The notes beneath the pieces are model-generated. The model did not search any database. It saw only the letters and a list, made by a program, of their open reading frames with translations, and was not told the DNA's origin. A stretch of DNA of 64,000 nt. It comes from Paenibacillus polysaccharolyticus. Lineage in GTDB: Bacteria > Bacillota > Bacilli > Paenibacillales > Paenibacillaceae. The stretch is from contig NZ_FMVM01000015.1 of NCBI RefSeq assembly GCF_900102085.1, positions 62,001-126,000 of the forward strand, read 5' to 3'. How positions within the stretch are numbered: position 1 is the stretch's first letter; each line of letters begins with the position of its first letter. This document shows positions 44,958 to 52,089 of this stretch, in pieces. Both the position numbers and the translations under genes were made by a program.

Positions 44958-45833
44958 TTATCTTGGAATAACAGGTATCCAAATCTCGCTCTTAAAGTTG
45001 GGAGATGACACATCTTTACCTTCATTCCATAAGATTTCCGGTCCTTCCGCCACTTCATAGCTGGCAGAAGGAAACCATTCGGAATAGATTCGACCCCATA
45101 CCTGTTGTAACGTTTCCGGGAAAGGTCCAACCGCTTCGAAGACGGCCCACGTCATTGCGGGAACCTCTAACTCTGCAAATCTCTCAGGAAACTCCTTGGA
45201 TGATGTAGCAGCACCTATATAATGGTCCAGCTCTCCTCTTTCCTCCATTCGCCCTTCAGAAAAATGCACCGAAGCTGAAATTAATCCCTGTGGCTCAACA
45301 TTGGAAAGTTGTTTCAATTCACCAATATCCTCACTGGTTAAGCTTTGCCACATTGATGCAATTTCGGGGTTCACCCCGTCAAATTGAATGGGTACCCTCT
45401 TCATTATGCCTACAATATAGAACGATTCCTTCTCAACAACACGATAGTTCATTGCATTTCCTCCCTGAACAGTTAATTGGAAGGTCATTCGTGGATAGGC
45501 TACTAAAGACGACACATGCGACCTGACCGATGAGGGCGTTATTCCGTGCAATGCTTGGAAAGCTCTGGAGAAAGCATCAGCTGATCGATAACCATATTTC
45601 ACTGCCACATCCACAATTCTTAAATCTCCAGCTTGAAGTTCGAATGCCGCGAGAGTCAGACGCCTCCTCCGGATGTATTCCGACAACGGAATGCCTGCAA
45701 GAAAGGAAAACATTCTTGAAAAATGATAGTCTGAACAATGTGCCCGTTTCGCTGCTTCCTTCAGATCGATGTCTTCCTCAAGATGATCTTCAATATACTG
45801 TAAGGCTCTATTCAGATTGGCCAGCGAATCCAT
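44958..45833 (-). CDS. AraC-family regulator with GyrI-like effector-binding domain
   Basis: A 291-residue regulator. The N-terminal ~105 residues carry the two AraC helix-turn-helices (LKEAAKRAHCSDYHFSRMF and IVDVAVKYGYRSADAFSRAF, then HGITPSSVR). Residues ~128-291 are a GyrI-like/BmrR-type drug-binding domain (YRVVEKESFYIVGI, ending EIWIPV). Such proteins sense hydrophobic cations and activate efflux or stress genes. AAAGGAGG precedes ATG 45833. No efflux gene is adjacent. Confidence 0.9.
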   Translation of the reverse strand: MDSLANLNRALQYIEDHLEEDIDLKEAAKRAHCSDYHFSRMFSFLAGIPLSEYIRRRRLTLAAFELQAGDLRIVDVAVKYGYRSADAFSRAFQALHGITPSSVRSHVSSLVAYPRMTFQLTVQGGNAMNYRVVEKESFYIVGIMKRVPIQFDGVNPEIASMWQSLTSEDIGELKQLSNVEPQGLISASVHFSEGRMEERGELDHYIGAATSSKEFPERFAELEVPAMTWAVFEAVGPFPETLQQVWGRIYSEWFPSASYEVAEGPEILWNEGKDVSSPNFKSEIWIPVIPR

Positions 45834-45936
45834 CCAAATGACCTCCTTTCAGGTATAGAATATCAAGAGTGGAATGTTCACATCCGACATTTCATGCACA
45901 GATTTGTGGGACAGTTAACTTGAACGAACCATTTGA

Positions 45937-47187
45937 TTATTTATAGTCATTCATCGGCCCTTTATCCATGATCACTTCTACCATTTTGGAAGATCCCATC
46001 TTGAGCTTGGGCCTATTCTCTGAATTAGGCTTACTATAAAGCTCCAATGGACTTATGATTACACCGTCTGGTGTGTTATACAGTATTCCTGGTACACAGG
46101 TATATATCTTATCATTGTTATTAGCATTCTTAGCCGAGATCGTAACAGAGGTTCCCTCATGATTATCTATACTCATCGAGACCTTGTATCTGTAGAAAGA
46201 ACCCGTCCCATTGGACTGAGCTGAATAAACGACAGGAACAACCGCGAGGATATCATCTCTTAATCTTAACTTGATCACCTCTGTCTTAATGGCTTGGTTA
46301 CTTCTCCCCACATCACCCTTATGTTCTACAGCACCGTTACCATAGCTTTGAAGTGGCGGTACACCCTTCGCACCAAACATAGCTACATCAATCTGCTTAC
46401 CATCCTTGGTGTAGACCAAAGCGTAGATATCATAATCCGTTCCAGTCTCCCATGATACTGTAGCTGTAATCTCTGGCGTTTTATCAATGAGTACCGACTT
46501 TTGCCCTTTTTCGAGGTTAATCTTCCCCGTTACCTTTTGAAGGTTTAATGATGACTTGGATGGTTGCGTACTTTTCTGATCCGTTGCAGCACTACTTGTT
46601 GAATCAGGGACTTTTGATGATGGATCGGGAGTAATCTGAGGCTCAGCAGGTTTGCTTGGTTCGTCCGCTTCAACCTCAACACCATAGTTTTTACACAATC
46701 CTTCAAGCCCTGAATTAAATCCGCGCCAGATTGATTTTGCCTTGGTTTGTCCATTCCTTAAATATAATTCCAGAACTACGATTCCATTTTCGTTCGTGAA
46801 GCTGGAGGGAGATAACTGAATAACTGTATTATCAGTACATATCTCAGCTGTCAGATTTTTCACATTCGAAAATCCCGTGTTATGATCCTCTGTCAGTGTT
46901 ATAGCTATTTTGGTTATCCCTTCAGGAACTTTATCCATATCGAAATCAATTCTATGTACTTTGGTATTGCCTGCTTGCTCGGATGGTAAAAGAGTGGCTA
47001 CACCTGTGGAACTTGTTGGTTGATTGTAAAAAATGATCCCGCTATCTCCTTGCACCTTGTCCGAATCGGTTAAAAGGAAGGCTGTTAATGAAACATCGAT
47101 CGAATTCGAAATCTCGTGACTAATCCGGATACTCCCTTTTGCTGAACTTAAAGTTGTATTTGCTCCCATCTGAAGAAACTGACTCAT
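45937..47187 (-). CDS. Two-domain TerD-family protein
   Basis: A 416-residue protein with two TerD-like domains (~25-175 and ~240-405) joined by a Pro/Ser/Thr-rich linker (~176-225). The first has SLTAFLLTDSDKVQGDSGIIFYNQP, the classical TerD pattern; the second has TGTDYDIYALVYTKDG and later SMSIDN. TerD proteins bind Ca2+ and occur in tellurite-resistance and phage/colicin-resistance stress loci. Both domains look intact but divergent. GGGAGTGAT precedes ATG 47187. A broken fragment of a second copy lies at 49878-50008. Confidence 0.82.
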   Translation of the reverse strand: MSQFLQMGANTTLSSAKGSIRISHEISNSIDVSLTAFLLTDSDKVQGDSGIIFYNQPTSSTGVATLLPSEQAGNTKVHRIDFDMDKVPEGITKIAITLTEDHNTGFSNVKNLTAEICTDNTVIQLSPSSFTNENGIVVLELYLRNGQTKAKSIWRGFNSGLEGLCKNYGVEVEADEPSKPAEPQITPDPSSKVPDSTSSAATDQKSTQPSKSSLNLQKVTGKINLEKGQKSVLIDKTPEITATVSWETGTDYDIYALVYTKDGKQIDVAMFGAKGVPPLQSYGNGAVEHKGDVGRSNQAIKTEVIKLRLRDDILAVVPVVYSAQSNGTGSFYRYKVSMSIDNHEGTSVTISAKNANNNDKIYTCVPGILYNTPDGVIISPLELYSKPNSENRPKLKMGSSKMVEVIMDKGPMNDYK

Positions 47188-47367
47188 CTAAGATCACTCC
47201 CTATCCCTTGATTTCTCGTACTCAAGCTGATCTTTTCGTTCCCAAAGCGCAGAATATGTACTGACTCACTTATATTACCACAAGAAGGAAATACTTAGGA
47301 GCTGAATCACTTCCAGTACGGTAATCACTCTTCCTCTCATGACATGTAGTTTCAATCCATTACGTGG

Positions 47368-47603
47368 GGCCATTTCATTTAAATTTGAACGACAATACGG
47401 GAAACCTGTTATCTATCGATATGGAACGAAGTGGCAGACTGTTTATCAATATACAGGGAAGTAATCTGCCAGCAGATACAACAGGTGACACCTTCATAAT
47501 GCAAATTGGTGGCAATCTGTTTCTCTACAACACAACATTAACCAACGCGTATTACCCGAATAGCTGGATACCTGTCTGAGCTTCCAATACAGGCGGCCGT
47601 TAA
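47368..47603 (+). pseudogene. Decayed copy of the bulb-type lectin gene
   Basis: The DNA aligns with the lectin gene at 33705-34072 (for example TATGGAACGAAGTGGCA and TACCCGAATAGCTGGAT are shared). It lacks the signal peptide and first lectin repeat, has an internal deletion and frame change after GTTTATCAATAT, and its final conserved tryptophan codon is TGA (GTCTGAGCTTCC versus GTCTGGGCTTCC). It ends with the same GGCGGCCGTTAA and is followed by the same type of terminator. No functional product is expected. Confidence 0.85.
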
Positions 47604-47660
47604 GAGAGACAGACAACAGCAGGCACTTTTGGTGAATAATATTCACCATGAATATGTGGA

Positions 47661-47706
47661 AAAGCCGAAGCAGGAGTTCATCCCTGCCTCGGCTCTTTTT
47701 CGTTTT
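47661..47706 (+). terminator. Terminator accompanying the lectin pseudogene
   Basis: AAAGCCGAAGCAGG..CCTGCCTCGGCTCTTTTTCG, a diverged copy of the hairpin at 34131-34175. Confidence 0.75.
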
Positions 47707-47741
47707 TCTTTATTGCGTTTTCCTGACTTACTTGATTCCGT

Positions 47742-47982
47742 TTAGATCCTATTGAAAATCACTTCAAAATCACCTTGTACCATTAGATGCTTAATGACTT
47801 CTTGGATGCGACTACGACTGCATTCATCCAAAAGGATCATGTCACTTTCCCAGTTATACTTTCCATGTAAGCACTCACCCGTTTGTTTGTTCTTTTCTGC
47901 CAAGGAATAGATGTTCTTGTATGTATAAAATGACGCGACCCATCTTGACCCATCTCCAAATGGAGTATTACATGTCTTTCAG
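47742..47982 (-). pseudogene. Small decayed gene, ~80 codons
   Basis: On the minus strand AGGAGG (47996-47991) stands eight bases before CTG 47982. That frame hits TAA after four codons, while the next frame is open to TAA 47742. It encodes a coherent polypeptide: NTPFGDGSRWVASFYTY, later GECLHGKYNWESDM, ending QGDFEVIF. A good RBS, a lost start codon and one frameshift indicate a recently broken gene. The family is not recognised. Confidence 0.6.
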
Positions 47983-48072
47983 TACAATCACCTCCTAGCG
48001 ACTTAAATGACCTTACTCTTACGTTCGAAGCGATCCCAAGAAAGCATTCCTCTTTTTATCATTGCACTTTTA

Positions 48073-48140
48073 GGGCCATCCTTTACGGAACGGCCCATGC
48101 GTCAATCAAACTTTATCCGTAATAACAAAATTGAGAAGAG
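48073..48140 (-). pseudogene. 3' remnant of a CD3324-type gene with its hairpin
   Basis: The stretch GGGCCATCCTTTACGGAACGGCCC, then ATCAAACTTTAT and an AACAAAA run, closely parallels 43280-43330, the terminator and last codons of the CD3324-family gene (both minus-strand readings end DKV/NKV then TGA). Upstream coding sequence is lost. Confidence 0.5.
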
Positions 48141-48252
48141 TGCATATTACACACCAAATAGCTTCCTTGTTATCGTCTTTATGTTCTGCTCCTCTGCACC
48201 GGTTTTGGAGCAAAATCAAGGAAAACTCAAAAAAAAACCATAAACCATGTTC

Positions 48253-49023
48253 TTAGATAGTAGAAGTAAAGAGTAACTCATTTAATACATTCTCTAGTTC
48301 GCCTCTATCTTTGAAGTATGTCGTTAAGTTATGAACGTTGAGGTCATATTTATGCAGATGCACATTTTTTAATCCACTTAACCGTTCTGCATACGTTGTA
48401 TCTGGGGTACCATAATAGATATGATATTCATTGTGTTCAAGTAGCTGTATTTGCTCCCTTTCTCGAAAGATTTTCACCAAATTCAGATACTCCCGAGGAG
48501 CATCTCTAGGGATATCATCTAGGAATGGGATAATCCAGCTCATTTCATCAGTGTAATCCTTTTTATCTAAATCAAAATATGTTTGGGGACCGAAGGCATG
48601 AACAGTAACCTTAAATCGAGTTAGTAATCCAAATAATAATGCAGCATATCCACCCATCGAAAGCCCCATTACTATAATTTTATTAAATCGATTAGCGGGA
48701 ATTAAATCTTCTATATAAGTGAGCATCTGATCGAAGGTTTCTACATCTAGGATATTGAGAAGCCCTTTATGGAACCAAGCCTTTTTGTTGTCTCTTATAA
48801 TAATTCTATTTACACCCATGGATTGAGTAGAACGGTAAAATTCAAATGGCGGGGGTATTTTGGGACTAGGTGTACGAGCACCTCTGCCGCAAAATATAAT
48901 TAGTAACGTATCACTATCTTTGGTAAAATCAATCACAATACTTTTGTTTGTGTTTCTTAGAAACTTGTCAACTAAATGTTCGTTGTGTCGATTTATATAA
49001 AATTCTCCACCCAAGTTATTCAC
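48253..49023 (-). CDS. Alpha/beta-hydrolase-like protein
   Basis: A 256-residue protein. The nucleophile elbow GLSMGGYAALL (serine near residue 125) follows a strand IIVMG, as in alpha/beta hydrolases. A later H in LNVHNLTTYF could be the catalytic histidine. No signal peptide. It is the second gene of an operon, its GTG 49023 eight bases after the stop of a TPR-protein gene. The low GC content and position next to remnants suggest acquired DNA. Substrate unknown. Confidence 0.7.
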   Translation of the reverse strand: MNNLGGEFYINRHNEHLVDKFLRNTNKSIVIDFTKDSDTLLIIFCGRGARTPSPKIPPPFEFYRSTQSMGVNRIIIRDNKKAWFHKGLLNILDVETFDQMLTYIEDLIPANRFNKIIVMGLSMGGYAALLFGLLTRFKVTVHAFGPQTYFDLDKKDYTDEMSWIIPFLDDIPRDAPREYLNLVKIFREREQIQLLEHNEYHIYYGTPDTTYAERLSGLKNVHLHKYDLNVHNLTTYFKDRGELENVLNELLFTSTI

Positions 49024-49030
49024 TCTTTCA

Positions 49031-49702
49031 TCAAGTATAGTAGTAACATTCGGCTAACATTTCACTTACTTCGGCAATAATTACTGTATTTGTTGTTACC
49101 TGTAATAGACGTTCAAAATAATAAATAGAAGTACGAATTTCACCATTCACTTTGTACATAAAACCCAAATTATATAGTATATCTGTACTACTCGGATTCA
49201 GAAGATAACACTGACGAAGTATGCGAATGGCTTGTTCAATGTCGTTCTCTAAATAAAGAGTCATAGCCAGATAGCTCAGCCACTCCTCATCATTCTCAAC
49301 CACATCCGTTAGTAATTCAATAATTTTCCTTGCCTTTATAACATGTCCATTATTGATCAGTACTGAAATCCCTTTTTTTAACTCTGTATATTCATCTGAT
49401 TTTGTGTCCTTCTGCTCATTAATTCCATACCACGCTTCGTAAATATATTCCCATATAATTTCCTGTTCCAACTCAGTAGAATTGAAAATTTGAAAATGGA
49501 TTTGATATGGTTTTGGTTCATAGATTCCAGGTACTGTAATTAATATTTCGCTATCAAATATATAGTCTGAAAAGTCATCAAAACTTGTAGACAATGCAAT
49601 TCTTACGTCAAAATAAGTTTTAATTAGATCAGGTATTTCAATTTTTTCGATATCCAAATCCTCTACAACTAATCCTATTCTAGGCTTAAATGGCCTTCTC
49701 AT
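49031..49702 (-). CDS. Tetratricopeptide-repeat protein
   Basis: A 223-residue protein. Residues ~1-80 are unrecognised. From ~105 the sequence is helical with TPR pattern, clearest in WLSYLAMTLYLENDIEQAIR and ILYNLGFMYKVNGEIRTS. AAAGGAG precedes ATG 49702. Eight bases separate it from the hydrolase-like gene, so the TPR protein probably acts with that enzyme as a binding partner. Function unknown. Confidence 0.7.
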   Translation of the reverse strand: MRRPFKPRIGLVVEDLDIEKIEIPDLIKTYFDVRIALSTSFDDFSDYIFDSEILITVPGIYEPKPYQIHFQIFNSTELEQEIIWEYIYEAWYGINEQKDTKSDEYTELKKGISVLINNGHVIKARKIIELLTDVVENDEEWLSYLAMTLYLENDIEQAIRILRQCYLLNPSSTDILYNLGFMYKVNGEIRTSIYYFERLLQVTTNTVIIAEVSEMLAECYYYT

Positions 49703-50096
49703 CTGTACTTTTTCTCCTTTCAGACGTTAATACAAATATCGGAATATTCTACGAATAAATGTATACTTGCAATCAAATTAATAAATAGTTCTAGCTTCAT
49801 TGGTTAAACTCAATAACCCTTGCGCACTCTGATAAGCCAATACCACAAGTCTTATTACAATATTCAACCACTTAACTACTTATAGTTTTTTTGGTCTCTT
49901 TATCCATGATTACTTCTACCATTTTGGAAGATCCCATCTTCAGCTCGGGCCAAAACTCATATCTTAAAAAGAACCGGTCCCGTTGGACTGAGCTGAATAA
50001 ACGACAGTAGATAGAGTTTCTTTCCCCCTCTAAAAATAGACAAAAAACACCACTGATAACGTTATATCAGTAGAGTTTATAGGCATTGTTCTGGAC
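49703..50096. other. Intergenic region with a TerD remnant
   Basis: It contains the RBS of the TPR gene, the TerD fragment at 49878-50008, and otherwise AT-rich sequence without ORF. Confidence 0.6.
49878..50008 (-). pseudogene. Fragment of a terD-family gene
   Basis: Two blocks match the TerD gene at 45937-46240 in order and orientation: CTTCTACCATTTTGGAAGAT through CTCGGGCC, and then GTTGGACTGAGCTGAATAAA. About 190 bp between them is deleted and the reading frame is broken. Confidence 0.85.
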
Positions 50097-50393
50097 TTAC
50101 ATTTCCCGAAGCAACGACGTATCCAATTCGCCTCTCCCCAAATAACCGCTGCAGAGAACAGGACGGTTAAGGATTTCATATATTTTTTTATTATTCGTTG
50201 TATGATCCTCAGACCACACTTCGAACGAGTCGAACTCTTCCTTCGAAACCTGATGGTACTCCGGGGAGTCTGTTATGCCGGTTAAAATCTCATATGCATA
50301 AATGTTATTGCCAAACATCCCTACAGATTGGGCACTGCCTGTTTTTATGCGGACATATTCGGTGTACCTCACGATGATCACTCTTCCTCTCAT
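50097..50393 (-). CDS. Small hypothetical protein, 98 residues
   Basis: A soluble protein with no recognised motif (IIVRYTEYVRIKTG near the start, SGYLGRGELD at the end). AGAGGAAG lies just inside the frame, so a start at GTG 50372 is possible as an alternative to ATG 50393. It lies next to a YwqG-like gene and a TerD fragment; size and setting recall immunity-type proteins. A short copy of its 5' end (GTAATCACTCTTCCTCTCAT) occurs at 47321-47340. Confidence 0.5.
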   Translation of the reverse strand: MRGRVIIVRYTEYVRIKTGSAQSVGMFGNNIYAYEILTGITDSPEYHQVSKEEFDSFEVWSEDHTTNNKKIYEILNRPVLCSGYLGRGELDTSLLREM

Positions 50394-50440
50394 AATTTCC
50401 GATTTTCATCTATTGCACTTAAAAAATTCGTCTATTGCGC

Positions 50441-51145
50441 TTAAGAAAACTGACAGAAACCGGCTACAGGGTGTTCTATTTCAGTATCCATTTTGGCGAA
50501 AATATATAGCGAACCAAAACCAAATGGATAATTGCCATCCTCTTGAATCAATGTATCGGGATAACCATCTTCATCGACTTGGAAAAAGAATGATAGTGAC
50601 TCTTTCTTGAGTTCTGCGAAATAATAGTCTTCATCCTGAATCAGTCTCGGATTACCGCCCACCTTGATCAAAAAGGGCTGCTCCATGGATTCTTCGTCCA
50701 TGCTTCGTTCTCCGTGTGAGATGGAGTGTCTTATCAGATCTTTGTGAGTAAAAGACCCCTGGATGCTTTCTGCTGAAACAGGATGTTCAATCACCTTGAT
50801 CGAGCAATCAGGATAGATGTTATTTTCCAGATAGCTTTCACGATTTTCAGGGATAAAGATCGAGATCATGCTCTCTGGTTTGAAGGGATGGTTAAGGCTC
50901 AGATAAAAAGCATACTTTTGGTTACCTTCGTGGATGAGTTCAGATTGGTCGTCAAAAAACTCAGGTGCATTACCGCCGATCCAGCCTGCTCTATGTTCAC
51001 TGGTTAAGAACGGTTCGGCATAATAAAGAATAGATTCTACTCTAGTCGTCAACATATTCGCTTGATTCTCTATCGGCACTTTACAACTCCCTCTCCAGAA
51101 TCTGATATTTACTTGTTTATTCGCATATATAACACTCATCTCCAT
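50441..51145 (-). CDS. YwqG-like (DUF1963) protein
   Basis: A 234-residue protein. The C-terminal half has the family pattern KVGGNPRLIQ, SFFFQVDEDG and FGSLYIFAK; the middle has AGWIGGNAPEFF. The DUF1963/YwqG family is common near polymorphic toxin and immunity loci and its biochemical role is unknown. GAGAGGAG lies upstream of ATG 51145. It may be an orphan immunity-type gene in this rearranged region. Confidence 0.7.
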   Translation of the reverse strand: MEMSVIYANKQVNIRFWRGSCKVPIENQANMLTTRVESILYYAEPFLTSEHRAGWIGGNAPEFFDDQSELIHEGNQKYAFYLSLNHPFKPESMISIFIPENRESYLENNIYPDCSIKVIEHPVSAESIQGSFTHKDLIRHSISHGERSMDEESMEQPFLIKVGGNPRLIQDEDYYFAELKKESLSFFFQVDEDGYPDTLIQEDGNYPFGFGSLYIFAKMDTEIEHPVAGFCQFS

Positions 51146-51229
51146 TATAAAGAAGACTCCTCTCTAATCCACCTACGTTTAACCTCAATCCTGGAACTTC
51201 ATTAAAAGTTAGGGGATAACACAAAAAAA

Positions 51230-51252
51230 CGTGTCCTCTAAAGAGGACACGC
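51230..51252 (-). terminator. Terminator of the surface-protein/sortase operon
   Basis: CGTGTCCTCT-TTA-GAGGACACG then TTTTTTTGTG on the minus strand, ~40 bp after the sortase stop codon. Confidence 0.9.
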
Positions 51253-51290
51253 GAGATGAAACCCATTCATTCCATGTTTGGTCATCGGCC

Positions 51291-52067
51291 TTAACGCTTT
51301 TTAGCAACTACCGCTAGCCGGCCATTTTCAGTCGAATATTCACATGTGGACAGTACAACAAGTTTATCACCATACTGAGCGTTTACACCTGTGTCGTAAA
51401 GAGCGATTTTTTTGATATTCTGAACATATGAATCAAACTCGGTGGACGTCTGTACATCCCCAATTTGATAGTACTTAAACACGTCATCTGATTTACGATA
51501 CACTTTGGATAGAATCACAGCAACAATCTCGTACTCTTCCTTTTCGTAAAGCGTATTAAACTCGAATGTAGCGTGCTCTTTATAAAAGCTTTCACTCTTG
51601 TATTTCATTAGGTCTTTAAACATCCAGCCACTTTTCATATGATGTCCGTGAATTAGCAAAATATCTGAGCCCCTGATCTGGCTATGCCTGTCCAAAAAAG
51701 GAAGGCCTCCTTGGGTCTCCTTTTTATCAAAATCATGATCCAGATAATAATCCGCATCCTGTGGATTTTGCATGACAGGATATTCAATTCGAGTGCCGTT
51801 AATCTTCAGCCAGCCCACAATGTCCGAGTTCCGCTCGTAAAGGCCTTGAAATTCAGGAAGCATGACTCGCTTTTTCTTCTTACTGAACAAAAAAGAGGGG
51901 ATTGCATCCCCTCCGTTTTTATTCGACCCTTCCTCCCACATGTTCGCCAACTCATCTATTTTCTGTTGCTCAGCATAATCTCGCAGCAGCGTTCTTGAAA
52001 TACCGATGAGAGAGAATACCAACACAAGGGAGGAAATGGCGATAAGAATTTTTTTGGTTTTGCTCAT
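51291..52067 (-). CDS. srtB: Class B sortase
   Basis: A 258-residue membrane transpeptidase. One N-terminal helix (~7-25) anchors it. The sortase B core (~75-255) has NSDIVGWLKINGTRIEYPV, the catalytic H in LIHGHHM, the catalytic C in LSTCEYS and the arginine in ENGRLAVV. It cleaves a sorting signal and joins the protein to the peptidoglycan cross-bridge. It starts 22 bp after the giant surface-protein gene, which is its evident substrate. The substrate ends in APKTG, close to the (S/P)PXTG motif known for Clostridioides difficile SrtB. Confidence 0.93.
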   Translation of the reverse strand: MSKTKKILIAISSLVLVFSLIGISRTLLRDYAEQQKIDELANMWEEGSNKNGGDAIPSFLFSKKKKRVMLPEFQGLYERNSDIVGWLKINGTRIEYPVMQNPQDADYYLDHDFDKKETQGGLPFLDRHSQIRGSDILLIHGHHMKSGWMFKDLMKYKSESFYKEHATFEFNTLYEKEEYEIVAVILSKVYRKSDDVFKYYQIGDVQTSTEFDSYVQNIKKIALYDTGVNAQYGDKLVVLSTCEYSTENGRLAVVAKKR

Positions 52068-52089
52068 GTTCTTACCGCCTTTCCGGTCA

